From Fischerella sp. CENA71 (GTDB taxonomy: Bacteria > Cyanobacteriota > Cyanobacteriia > Cyanobacteriales > Nostocaceae): a stretch of DNA of 64,000 bases. Shown here in pieces: positions 33,789 to 42,440 of the stretch. A program made the position numbers and the translations under genes. Location: the NCBI GenBank assembly GCA_024239075.1, contig JANBVI010000063.1, forward strand, positions 1 to 64,000. Direction: 5' to 3'. Each line of letters opens with the position of its first letter. The stretch's first letter is position 1. The notes under the pieces are model-generated. The model was not told the origin of the DNA and did not search any database. It was given only the letters and a program-made list of their open reading frames with translations.

Positions 33789-33818
33789 TGGTTCATCGCA
33801 TTCATGATCAGGCGTTAC

Positions 33819-33852
33819 AGATCCCCAACTTCTTTAAGAAGTCGGGGATCTG
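33819..33852 (+). terminator. Hairpin terminator after pdhA
   Basis: AGATCCCCAACTTCTT and AAGAAGTCGGGGATCT form a nearly perfect stem with one mismatch, 31 bases past the pdhA stop. No clear U-run follows, but position and stability favour termination or 3'-end stabilisation. Confidence 0.65.
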
Positions 33853-33971
33853 AACACCCGCAACTTATCAAAATTAATGCGATAGACGCACTATTAAAAG
33901 TTATGAATTATGAATGCTGAAAATTTTCATAATTTCATAATTCATCATTTATAATTCATCATTCCAAAGCC

Positions 33972-34841
33972 GTGTTTTCTATATATATTCAACAACAACA
34001 ATATAAAACCTACATTCTCACGGATGAAACCGCCAACTCTCAGCTAGAGGTTGTTCCAGAACGGGGCGGTATCATCACTCGCTGGCGTGTTCAAGGGCAA
34101 GAAATTCTCTATTTAGATACAGAACGGTTTGCTAATCCAGAATTGAGTGTTAGGGGTGGTATCCCGATTTTGTTTCCGATTTGCGGCAATTTACCGGAAA
34201 ATAGTTACAATTACAACGGTAAGCAATATACTTTAAAACAACACGGTTTTGCCCGTGATTTACCTTGGCAAGTAACTGACCAAGTTACTCAAAATGCAAC
34301 AAGTTTTACTCTTACCCTTAATAGCAATGAGCAAACACGAGCAGTATATCCTTTTGATTTTCAGGTAAGTTTCAGTTATAAAATCCAAGGCAATTCCTTA
34401 GAAATCCAGCAAAAGTATACCAATCTCTCCTTGGAAGTAATGCCTTTTTCTTTTGGGTTTCATCCTTACTTTTTTACACAGGATAAAACCCAATTAGAGT
34501 TTGAAATTCCTGCTCCAGAGTACCAAGATCAAAGAAGCAAAGAAATTCATTCTTTTGATGGTAAATTTAATTTCAATCAAGATGAAATTGATGTGGCATT
34601 TAAACAACTAAGTAGTCAATCTGCCAGTGTAAATGACAATAGCCGCAAGTTAAAACTCACGCTGGAATATGACAATATATTTTCTACTCTCGTGTTTTGG
34701 ACACTCAAGGGCAAAGACTTCTATTGTCTGGAACCGTGGAGTGGGCCTCGTAACGCCATTAACACTGGTGAACATCTGACAATTTTGCAACCAGGAGCCA
34801 CTTGTGCAGCGAGTGTGAGAATTTTGGCAAAATTTTTCTAA
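33972..34841 (+). CDS. Aldose 1-epimerase / mutarotase-like protein
   Basis: A 289-aa galactose-mutarotase-fold protein. SQLEVVPERGGIITRWRVQG opens the fold, RGGIPILFPICGNL is the conserved substrate loop, KQHGFARDLPW carries a likely catalytic His, FGFHPYF gives the second His and CLEPWSGPRNAIN has the catalytic Glu. The best fit is the aldose epimerase / glucose-6-phosphate 1-epimerase group; which sugar cannot be told. The start is a GTG at 33972 as no ATG is available. Single gene, cytosolic. Confidence 0.82.
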   Translation: MFSIYIQQQQYKTYILTDETANSQLEVVPERGGIITRWRVQGQEILYLDTERFANPELSVRGGIPILFPICGNLPENSYNYNGKQYTLKQHGFARDLPWQVTDQVTQNATSFTLTLNSNEQTRAVYPFDFQVSFSYKIQGNSLEIQQKYTNLSLEVMPFSFGFHPYFFTQDKTQLEFEIPAPEYQDQRSKEIHSFDGKFNFNQDEIDVAFKQLSSQSASVNDNSRKLKLTLEYDNIFSTLVFWTLKGKDFYCLEPWSGPRNAINTGEHLTILQPGATCAASVRILAKFF

Positions 34842-34902
34842 ACCCCTTTACAAAATTGGGACTTCTTATGATATATTAATAAAGTTGCAAATCGCTGGCA
34901 AC

Positions 34903-34974
34903 GGGTCGCTAACTCAATGGTAGAGTACTCGGCTTTTAACCGATTAGTTCTGGGTTCGAATCCCAGGCGACCCA
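34903..34974 (+). tRNA. tRNA-Lys (anticodon TTT)
   Basis: 72-nt cloverleaf: acceptor GGGTCGC pairs with GCGACCC, D-loop AACTCAATGGTAGAG, anticodon arm CTCGGCTTTTAACCGAT with anticodon TTT, T-arm TGGGTTCGAATCCCA and discriminator A. The 3' CCA is not encoded. Confidence 0.96.
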
Positions 34975-35177
34975 TATAAATTTTCATAAGTTATAACAAC
35001 TAAAACTAAAAAGCTTGATGGGTAAGGCTTTAGCTTATTTTGTGATCACAGTTTAGCATACCCGTCTCTTTGATCTGAAGAGAGGTCAAAAAATGTATCA
35101 ATTGATGCTAATTTGTGTTGACACAAGAGTTAGGATTGCTAGATTGCGATAAATTGTGATTACCTCTTTTAAACTTA

Positions 35178-36446
35178 TTGTTACCAAAACCCATCAACAC
35201 CGTGTTTTCAACCTCGGTTCTTACACTCAATAATGGTTTAACGTTTATCCATCAAGAAATTGCTGACACTCCTGTGGTTGTAGCGGATGTTTGGGTGCGT
35301 GCCGGTGCTAGGATTGAACCCAGTTCTTGGTTTGGTATGGCTCACTTTCTAGAACATATGATCTTCAAAGGAACTCCAAACCTGCTACCAGGAGTATTTG
35401 ATCAAAAAATTGAAAACAGAGGTGGGGTAGCTAATGCGGTTACTAGCTATGATTATGCCCATTACTCTATTACTACAGCTGCCAGTTTTATTGAAGAGAC
35501 TCTCCCTTATTTAGCAGAACTATTGCAAAATGCGGCGATTCCAGAAGATGAATTTAGCCGTGAACGAGATGTGGTGTTAGAAGAAATTCGTTTTTGCCAA
35601 GATGATCCTGATTGGATAGGATTTCAAACATTACTCCAGAGTGTTTATCAGCGCCATCCCTATGGACGTTCGGTGTTGGGCACAGAACAAGAACTCATGC
35701 AGCACTCACCAGAAAAAATGCGCTGCTTTCACCGCACTTATTACCAACCCGAAAACATGACGGTGGTGATTGTTGGAGGAATAGCCCAAGAAGTAGCTTT
35801 AGAATTAGTGAACCGTACGTTTAATAATTTTGGCGATCGCTGTTGTGATTGTCCACCAACAGAAGAAGTAGCAAGACCAATCATCGCAGGAATTCGCCGC
35901 CAACAGCTAGATTTACCCCGCCTGGAACAAGCACGATTGATGATGGCGTGGACGGGACCTGGAGTCGAACAGCTCCGCAGCGCCTACGGATTAGATTTAC
36001 TCTCAGTTTTACTAGCAGAAGGACGGACATCACGCCTAGTTAGAGACTTGCGAGAAGAACAGCAATTAGTTCAGGGTATATGCAGTAATTTTTCCCTGCA
36101 AAGAGATTCGAGTTTATTTACTATTACTGCTTGGTTAGAACCAGAAAACCTGGAACTTGTCGAGTCCTTAATTCGTCTCCACTTAGAGGATTTACTGAGT
36201 CATGGTATTTCCCCTCAAGAACTCACCCGTTCTCAACGCCTGTTATGTAATGATTTTGCCTTCTCCACAGAAACACCCAATCAACTAGCAGGACTATATG
36301 GATACTACAACACCATCGCCGAAGCAGAATTAGCGACGACATATCCCGAAAAAATCCAGTCCTTTGATACACAACAACTGCAACAATTAGCACAAGAGCT
36401 TCTTTCACCCAATCACTACGTAGTTACGGTATTGAAGCCTTGTTAG
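35178..36446 (+). CDS. M16 family zinc peptidase, catalytic member
   Basis: A 422-aa pitrilysin-type peptidase. The inverted zinc motif HFLEH (His56, Glu59, His60) is intact, followed by MIFKGTPNLLPG and the distal acidic region ERDVVLEEIRF. The second M16 lobe includes GPGVEQLRSAYGLDLLSVLL. No signal peptide; the start is uncertain (TTG at 35178 or GTG at 35202). It probably dimerises with the next gene's product, which lacks the zinc site, like the two subunits of bacterial M16B pairs and mitochondrial processing peptidase. Confidence 0.88.
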   Translation: MLPKPINTVFSTSVLTLNNGLTFIHQEIADTPVVVADVWVRAGARIEPSSWFGMAHFLEHMIFKGTPNLLPGVFDQKIENRGGVANAVTSYDYAHYSITTAASFIEETLPYLAELLQNAAIPEDEFSRERDVVLEEIRFCQDDPDWIGFQTLLQSVYQRHPYGRSVLGTEQELMQHSPEKMRCFHRTYYQPENMTVVIVGGIAQEVALELVNRTFNNFGDRCCDCPPTEEVARPIIAGIRRQQLDLPRLEQARLMMAWTGPGVEQLRSAYGLDLLSVLLAEGRTSRLVRDLREEQQLVQGICSNFSLQRDSSLFTITAWLEPENLELVESLIRLHLEDLLSHGISPQELTRSQRLLCNDFAFSTETPNQLAGLYGYYNTIAEAELATTYPEKIQSFDTQQLQQLAQELLSPNHYVVTVLKPC

Positions 36447-36555
36447 TCATTTGTTATTAGTCATTTGTCATTTGTTACTCCTTAATAAATGAAAGACAAA
36501 TGACCAAGGACAATTAACAAATGACCAAGGACAAATGACCAAGGACAATTAACAA
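36447..36555. repeat. Tandem repeats in the M16 intergenic gap
   Basis: GTCATTTGT units are followed by AAATGACCAAGGACAATTAAC repeated in full and partial copies up to the next start codon. The AAGGA in the last copy may serve as the ribosome site of the following gene. Confidence 0.7.
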
Positions 36556-37854
36556 ATGACTACTTCCCTACAAAAATCCCATATTCACCGCACTGTCTTA
36601 GATAATGGCATAGTATTACTTCTGACAGAAAATCCCACAGCAGATATCATTGCAGGGCGGATTTTTATTCGTGCTGGTAGCTGTTACGAAAATCGGGAAC
36701 ATGCTGGATTAGCACATTTGCTGTCTGCGGTATTAACAAAAGGGTGTGAGGGACTTTCCAGCTTGCAAATCGCCGAACAGGTGGAGTCTATCGGCGCACA
36801 TTTAAGCACAGATACTGCTGCTGATTATTTCCAGGTGTCTTTAAAGACGGTGACAGCAGATTTTGCTGATATTTTGGCATTAGCAGGAAAGATATTGCGA
36901 TCGCCTACTTTTCCAGAAGTAGAAGTGGAATTAGAACGACGCATCGCTCTGCAAGATATTCGTTCTCAAAAAGAGCATCCTTTTAGTATCGCCTTTGATC
37001 AACTACGCCAGGTGATGTACCAAGATCATCCCTATGCTATATCAGCACTGGGAAATGAATCAACTATGAGTAGTATTACCCGTGCAGATTTAGTGCAGTT
37101 TCACAAAACTTATTTTCGTCCAGATAATTTGGTGATTAGTATTGCCGGTCGCATTACTCTAGATGATGCTGTTGCAGTAGTCAAAGAAGTTTTTGGCGAT
37201 TGGCAAGCACCTGCTGATACGCCACTGCCTAAACTAAATTTACCAAATATTACCGTCCAGCCACAACAGGTTATAGTAACCCAACAGACACAACAATCAA
37301 TCGTCATGCTGGGTTACATTGCCGCAGCAGTCAATTCTCCAGATTACGCTGCTTTGAAGTTATTATCTACCTACTTAGGCAATGGACTTTCCAGCCGCTT
37401 ATTTGTGGAACTGCGAGAAAAGCGGGGATTAGCTTACGAAGTATCCGCATTGTACCCCACACGGTTGTTTCCTGCTACATTCGTAGTATATATGGGTACG
37501 GCTCCCGAAAATACTCAAATTGCTCTATCTGGGCTGCACACAGAAGTAGATTTACTGTATACTAAGCCACTTACAGAAGTAGACTTACAAGCAGCAAAGA
37601 ATAAAATTTTAGGACAATACGCCTTGGGTAAGCAAACTAATGGACAACTTGCTCAAATATATGGCTGGTATGAAATTTTGGGATTGGGAATCGATTTCGA
37701 CCAGGAATTTCAGGAACTAATTGCTAATGTTAATGCTGATGATGCGATGACAACAGCTTTTCGTTATTTACAGAAGCCTTATGTATCTTTAGTGGGTCCA
37801 GAAGAAGCAGTTAAATCAGTGAACAGTGAACAGGGAACAGGGAACAACGAATAG
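36556..37854 (+). CDS. M16 family protein, non-catalytic partner
   Basis: A 432-aa M16 fold. At the zinc-site position it reads HLLSA (54-58) instead of HxxEH, so it cannot bind catalytic zinc. The C-terminal lobe keeps the substrate-positioning motif LREKRGLAYEVSALY, which the catalytic neighbour lacks. The two proteins therefore complement each other as a heterodimer. The last residues (VNSEQGTGNNE) come from repeat DNA. Adjacent and co-directional with the catalytic member (109-bp gap). Confidence 0.88.
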   Translation: MTTSLQKSHIHRTVLDNGIVLLLTENPTADIIAGRIFIRAGSCYENREHAGLAHLLSAVLTKGCEGLSSLQIAEQVESIGAHLSTDTAADYFQVSLKTVTADFADILALAGKILRSPTFPEVEVELERRIALQDIRSQKEHPFSIAFDQLRQVMYQDHPYAISALGNESTMSSITRADLVQFHKTYFRPDNLVISIAGRITLDDAVAVVKEVFGDWQAPADTPLPKLNLPNITVQPQQVIVTQQTQQSIVMLGYIAAAVNSPDYAALKLLSTYLGNGLSSRLFVELREKRGLAYEVSALYPTRLFPATFVVYMGTAPENTQIALSGLHTEVDLLYTKPLTEVDLQAAKNKILGQYALGKQTNGQLAQIYGWYEILGLGIDFDQEFQELIANVNADDAMTTAFRYLQKPYVSLVGPEEAVKSVNSEQGTGNNE

Positions 37855-38036
37855 TTATCGGGTGTATAACTATACGGCTTTGCAAAGAAAAAATATTATG
37901 GTTATCCTGAGATTGATAACTAAGTAACTGTTAAAAATACAGTTTTTTAGTAGCAAGTATCAGTTTTTTCTTCTTGCGTTTTATTACCTTTTGCCGTATA
38001 GAGTATTACCATCAACTTTAGCGAGGACAGAGTTTC

Positions 38037-39080
38037 ATGACAGCCAGTTTCTTTGGCTATTTAAGTTCGCTAAACATATTTGTAAAATACTGTTTATTCA
38101 GACAGAAGCAGGGGGATAGATCCTTATTAGGAATGAAATTGCTGCTATTTTCCTCTGCACCTCTGTTGTTGGCTGTTTCTGGTGTCTCGGTATTTGCAGC
38201 ACCATCACCGCAGATCGCTCAGATAGCCCAAGTTAGCATCACTCGCCCTAGCTTACAACTAGGTAGCCAAGGACAGTCGGTATCAGAATTGCAAGCTGCG
38301 CTGAAACTTTTAGGCTTCTACACAGGTGCTGTAGACGGAATTTATAACGAAGCAACAGCCAAAGCAGTTTCTCGGTTTCAACAAGCTGCTGGCTTAAATG
38401 CCAATGGTATTGTTGATGCTATTACTTGGCAAAAACTTTTTCCTGATGAAGCGATCGCATCATCTCCTTCCTCTAGTTCTACCACTGCTGTCAGCAATTC
38501 AGCCAGTAACTTTCCGGTTCCGACTCAGATTGTCAATAACTCTACAACGACTACAACCCAGACAGCAAATAATTCCACAGTAAATACAACTCAGACTGCG
38601 AATAATTCCACAACACTGACTACACCTCCTGAACCAAAACCAGCAACACCACCTCAACAAACTACATCTACTAATTCTCAAAAGAAAACTGCTACTCAAT
38701 CATCATCTAATCGTTCTCAACAAAGCACACGCACTCAGCGAAGCACAAGTCCCCAGCCAACTAAACGCACCCAACAAAGTACACGTTCAACACGTTCTCA
38801 ATCAACTAAACCTACTCAACCAACACTGCGTTTTGAGCAAATTCCTGGTGTTCAATACACTTCCAAAGGATATCCGATTTTGCGCTCAGGAATGAATAAC
38901 GCCGAAGTCAGAAGATTGCAACTGAGGTTGCGAAAACTTGGTTATCTCAAAACTGATGCTGATGGAGACTTTGGCGAAGAAACGGAAGCAGCAGTTAAAG
39001 CTTTCCAAGAGCGCCATGACATTGAACCTGATGGTGTAGTTGGTGGTGCAACTTGGGATGTTTTACTACGACGGCGTTAG
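38037..39080 (+). CDS. Secreted protein with two peptidoglycan-binding domains
   Basis: A 347-aa protein. A hydrophobic export signal (about 33-56, KLLLFSSAPLLLAVSGVSVF) ends at an Ala-rich cleavage site. The first PG_binding_1 domain is about 72-112 (LGSQGQSVSELQAALKLLGF ... TAKAVSRFQQAAGL). A long Thr/Ser/Gln/Asn-rich linker covers about 125-275, and the second PG_binding_1 domain is about 282-345 (RSGMNNAEVRRLQLRLRKLG). No catalytic domain; it probably anchors to cell wall. GAGG lies upstream of the first ATG; a start at residue 33 is an alternative. Confidence 0.85.
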   Translation: MTASFFGYLSSLNIFVKYCLFRQKQGDRSLLGMKLLLFSSAPLLLAVSGVSVFAAPSPQIAQIAQVSITRPSLQLGSQGQSVSELQAALKLLGFYTGAVDGIYNEATAKAVSRFQQAAGLNANGIVDAITWQKLFPDEAIASSPSSSSTTAVSNSASNFPVPTQIVNNSTTTTTQTANNSTVNTTQTANNSTTLTTPPEPKPATPPQQTTSTNSQKKTATQSSSNRSQQSTRTQRSTSPQPTKRTQQSTRSTRSQSTKPTQPTLRFEQIPGVQYTSKGYPILRSGMNNAEVRRLQLRLRKLGYLKTDADGDFGEETEAAVKAFQERHDIEPDGVVGGATWDVLLRRR

Positions 39081-39218
39081 TTTTTATAACCTCAGTCTCT
39101 CACTCACGACTGATGTCATAGCCTCAATTCAACTTGAAAAATTGTAACAAACCTACAAAAAATTTTGTAGGAATAAGCAGCTATTGGTTTGCTGTTGTTA
39201 CTAAGATTGGAGGCAAAA

Positions 39219-39461
39219 ATGAATCCTGAGCAATATTATGACCCTAATACACCAGGCTCTTCAACTCATGGTAGTAGAGAAATTAATATCGATGCAGGGC
39301 CAGATAATTCTGATAATTCTCAACTGCAACAACCAGATTTAAATGATTCTAGTCACGAATTTGAAAATTCTGACGTCGCGATTCCTGAGCCTTTCAACGA
39401 TCATCAAGATGAAAACATTGTTGATCGCCAAATCGGAATTATCGGTCGTACAGCAGGATAA
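39219..39461 (+). CDS. Small acidic hypothetical protein
   Basis: An 80-aa product from an ATG with GGAGG five bases upstream (a longer frame from 39189 has no such signal). Rich in Asp, Asn, Ser and Gln, with a C-terminal DRQIGIIGRTAG stretch. Probably disordered. A hairpin terminator follows within 40 bases, supporting a true short transcript. Function unknown. Confidence 0.6.
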   Translation: MNPEQYYDPNTPGSSTHGSREINIDAGPDNSDNSQLQQPDLNDSSHEFENSDVAIPEPFNDHQDENIVDRQIGIIGRTAG

Positions 39462-39498
39462 TCGATTTTTTTCTATTCTGCAAATATGAAAAAACAAG

Positions 39499-39527
39499 AA
39501 CCCCGATTTCTCTTATAAATCGGGGTT
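39499..39527 (+). terminator. Hairpin terminator after small acidic gene
   Basis: AACCCCGATTT and AAATCGGGGTT form a perfect 11-bp stem around a 7-nt loop, 38 bases beyond the stop. Confidence 0.7.
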
Positions 39528-39748
39528 ATGTGTCATTAATAGATATATAATTCATCATCAATATTCAGACCGAAAACTAAATTTTTATACCTAAAAAAAT
39601 ATAAAAATCTTTGTAAGATGAGCTTTAGCGCTTATTATTAAATTTTAAAGCAATAACAATCGCCTGCTGCACATTATTATTTATATATGCTCATCTACTG
39701 ATTTTAGGGAAATCCTAGAAAAACAAACAAATCATCATTAAACAGGGT

Positions 39749-40114
39749 ATGAAAAACTTTTTATTAACTTGGCTTGGAACAGCCGTTGCGTTGCTAATAA
39801 CAGCTAATATTCTTCAATATTTCGATATTGGCTTTGAAGTAGATAGTTTTGTTACAGCCTTGATTGCTGCTATATTCATTGGGATTGTCAATGGTTTTAT
39901 TCGTCCAATACTAAGAATATTAGCTTTTCCCATAACCCTGCTTACCTTTGGTTTATTTTCCTTTGTCATCAATGCATTTGCTTTATGGTTAGCCAGTTTC
40001 TTAACTCCCAGCTATGGTTTTGAAATTCAAGGCCCGATAGCAGCTTTATTAGGTTCAATTGTACTATCAATTGTTTCTAGTATAATTAATTATCTTTTAA
40101 GAGTTGTTGATTAA
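39749..40114 (+). CDS. Phage-holin-like four-helix membrane protein (PF04020 type)
   Basis: A 121-aa protein with four hydrophobic segments: about 2-20, 33-52 (FVTALIAAIFIGIVNGFI), 58-80 (LAFPITLLTFGLFSFVINAF) and 95-118. The NGFIRP(I/L)L motif between helices two and three is the family signature (YvlD-like). Not a true lysis gene in this setting; members are widespread chromosomal inner-membrane proteins of unknown function. Confidence 0.8.
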   Translation: MKNFLLTWLGTAVALLITANILQYFDIGFEVDSFVTALIAAIFIGIVNGFIRPILRILAFPITLLTFGLFSFVINAFALWLASFLTPSYGFEIQGPIAALLGSIVLSIVSSIINYLLRVVD

Positions 40115-40149
40115 TTATTATTGGTAATTCGATTTTGGATTACCCTGCG

Positions 40150-40250
40150 CTTCGACACGTAGACGGACGAAGTCCGGCTTATCATAGAGTAGTGGCTACT
40201 TGCAGAACTCGCTTCTGCGCTTACCAAAGTAGCCGCAGAAGCGTCTATAG
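40150..40250. repeat. Nested inverted repeats (GGCTACTT / CGCTTCTGCG)
   Basis: GGCTACTT faces AAGTAGCC, and CGCTTCTGCG faces CGCAGAAGCG in an interleaved arrangement, with ggacgaagtccgg to the left. The compact structure between two convergent genes suggests a decayed MITE or a structured 3' end. Confidence 0.45.
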
Positions 40251-40350
40251 ATTTTGGAATTGATTCCATAGATAAATCCACTTTCTTGTACAATCAAATA
40301 AGTATCGGTTAATCGTTAAAATAGGTTTTTCTTGCACCCTCCTCACACAT

Positions 40351-40776
40351 TTATTTGAATTGAGCAATAGCTACTGTTACCGTACCCTTTTGATTGTTGA
40401 TCGCACACCGGAAAATTTGTTTAGTAACTAACAGATGTGTAGACTCAGCGGCACATAAAGCAGCAGCTTCAGCAACACTAGGAGTTTTTATGTGTTTGTG
40501 AATCAATGGGGAAGGGTTGGGAACAGAAACTGTACACAGAATTTCAGCAGCAAAGGTTTTGAAAAGCCAATTGTTTTCTCTACAAAGTTCCACCAAACTA
40601 ACTTCATTAGCTTTATGATCAATCGTCGCAATACCTGCGATCGCATTTTGGGAAAGTTGATTTTCTCTAAACACATGTGTAATCGCTGCTTCTATGAATT
40701 CTCGTGAAGTACCTCTTTGACAACCAATTCCCACCCACAGATTTCTGAATTCGAGAGAAAATTCTGATAACAGCAA
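40351..40776 (-). CDS. CbiG C-terminal-domain (CobE-like) cobalamin biosynthesis protein
   Basis: A 141-aa protein matching the CbiG_C/CobE fold: WVGIGCQRGTSREFIEAAIT at the start, IAGIATIDHKANEVSLVELC, then TPSVAEAAALCAAES and KGTVTVAIAQF at the end. In the pathway this domain accompanies opening of the cobalt-precorrin delta-lactone or an accessory step. Here it stands alone and not fused to CbiG-N or CobJ. The start is a TTG at 40776; a GTG in VGIG is possible. No other cob gene is adjacent. Confidence 0.8.
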   Translation of the reverse strand: MLLSEFSLEFRNLWVGIGCQRGTSREFIEAAITHVFRENQLSQNAIAGIATIDHKANEVSLVELCRENNWLFKTFAAEILCTVSVPNPSPLIHKHIKTPSVAEAAALCAAESTHLLVTKQIFRCAINNQKGTVTVAIAQFK

Positions 40777-40822
40777 TTGAGATAACCTAATAATTACAAA
40801 CTAGTACTTCACCACACTAATT

Positions 40823-41044
40823 TTGGTTTGGGTTATTTTAAACGGTACAGGATTATTAGAGCAAGTAATCTCCTCAATTCGCGGAATAGTAGAAATAGAA
40901 CAAGCTAAACGCGATCGCTCGTTAGAACAAACAATCCAAATTAAGCGAACTCTCACAAGGAACGGGGAACGGGAAATAATGTGTGTAATTCTGCTTGAGT
41001 ACTTATATATGGCTTTTCTCTTCTGTCTTTTTTATTTGGTTTGA
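40823..41044 (+). pseudogene. Possible remnant of a cyanobacterial membrane protein
   Basis: The stretch GLLEQVISSIRGIVEIEQAK then RDRSLEQTIQI looks like a helical linker seen in some cyanobacterial membrane proteins, followed by a Leu/Phe-rich tail. It overlaps the end of the convergent SafE-like gene and has no ribosome site. Low confidence; it may be a chance frame. Confidence 0.2.
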
Positions 41045-42241
41045 TTTGCTCGGAGGTATATAAAACTTTTCTAACGATAACACTGACCAAAATAATTTGG
41101 TTCTAACTAGCAATACACTCAAAGTAATTATTCCCAACAGTATTGTTGTAAATTTATTTTCCAGGTAATGAGAACCAATCATGACGGTATGAATGGCACT
41201 CAATAATAAAGCTGGTAAACTTAATAAATGAATCTGTCGCCAGCGTTTACCTAAAGACTTTTGCAGTGAATCAAAACTCGTTAAAGCAGCAGGAGTCATC
41301 AAGATTAACGCCACAGCCCCCGCAATCATCCCCCACTGAAAATCAGGCGGTAAGAACCAGAAAGCATCAATATTCCATTGCAGCGAGTGTTCCATCATGT
41401 GGACGCCGTGAACAACAGCAAGTACAAAAGCGCCTACCCCCAAAGCACGACGGTAACGCAAAGGTGTTGCCCACAATTCACTGATCGGACGAGCAACCAA
41501 TGCTAGCATCAACAATATCAATGCCGCATGTCCGGTATAATCTGCCATTGTGTCACCAGTCCGCAGCAGTGTCAGCACACCAATAGTGAGAGTTACCCAG
41601 CCACCTAAACGAAACAATTGACTGCGTCTGTCTTTACTCAATACAGATGTGGACACACCTACACCCAACATCATCGGGAAAGTTCCCAAACCAAAAGCCA
41701 GCATTGTTGCTGCACCCATCCACAAATTACCAGTTTCTACAGCTTTAATTTGGGCAACATACAAAAAACCACACGGCATTAAACCCCAAGTCATACCCAA
41801 AACTGCTGGTGTCCACCATCTATTTTCTAGGGAAAGTTTGACCATTGCACTACTTAAGCGGTTGTGCAAATTTTTTTGTAATAGAGGGTGTAATACTGGT
41901 ATGCGCGGTAGTAAGTCGGGTTTGATGTGTCCTAACCCAAACCAAATCAACATGACACCAGTCAAGATAGCAACCCACTGGCGTAATTGACTCCCAACAC
42001 CCGCCATTTGACTACTCGCAAGTAATACAGAACCCAATACCCCAATTCCTCCGCCAACTAGGGTATAACTCAGCATCCGCCCTAAATTTAGCAGTATGTG
42101 AAATTTGATTTGCTGTCGCCAGTTACGAGTTTCTTGTTGATGAGATAGAGAAAAAGCCACAGCCAAAGGGCCACACATTCCTAAGCAATGTCCAAAACTT
42201 CCCAAAAATCCTAAAGTTATGAGTAGCCACAAATCGAGCAT
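41003..42241 (-). CDS. SafE/DsbD-like transmembrane protein fused to a heme-type membrane domain
   Basis: A 412-aa protein with about eleven hydrophobic helices. Residues 1-225 match the SafE/UreH-like (DsbD_2) group: GFLGSFGHCLGMCGPL at the start and LGMTWGLMPCGFLYVAQ in the middle, each with a Cys near the membrane face, as in CcdA-like metal or thiol transporters. Residues about 260-390 resemble a ferric-reductase-type four-helix domain with paired His (VVHGVHMMEH, then RQIHLLSLPALLLSAIHTVM). A combined electron/metal handling role is inferred. Gene alone, plasma membrane. Confidence 0.7.
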   Translation of the reverse strand: MLDLWLLITLGFLGSFGHCLGMCGPLAVAFSLSHQQETRNWRQQIKFHILLNLGRMLSYTLVGGGIGVLGSVLLASSQMAGVGSQLRQWVAILTGVMLIWFGLGHIKPDLLPRIPVLHPLLQKNLHNRLSSAMVKLSLENRWWTPAVLGMTWGLMPCGFLYVAQIKAVETGNLWMGAATMLAFGLGTFPMMLGVGVSTSVLSKDRRSQLFRLGGWVTLTIGVLTLLRTGDTMADYTGHAALILLMLALVARPISELWATPLRYRRALGVGAFVLAVVHGVHMMEHSLQWNIDAFWFLPPDFQWGMIAGAVALILMTPAALTSFDSLQKSLGKRWRQIHLLSLPALLLSAIHTVMIGSHYLENKFTTILLGIITLSVLLVRTKLFWSVLSLEKFYIPPSKSNQIKKTEEKSHI

Positions 42242-42440
42242 GTTAACTTAGCTGTGTTTCTTGAGAGACTTTAAGCTAAGTTTGTACGTCTGTCAAAAGA
42301 CGAGCTGTCAAATTTAAGCTTGAAGTTTGGGGTTTTAAACGAGAATGTTTTAGTTTGAAGCGAGAACGTTGAAGCTTGAAGAAGAAACTTCATCCTTTAG
42401 ACTTGAAAAGTGTTAAATCAAAAAAGCAGGGCTGCATCAC

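Noticed and set aside
39749-40114. Prophage lysis gene
   Set aside because: Holin-like by family name only; no phage genes are nearby, and such proteins are common chromosomal membrane proteins.
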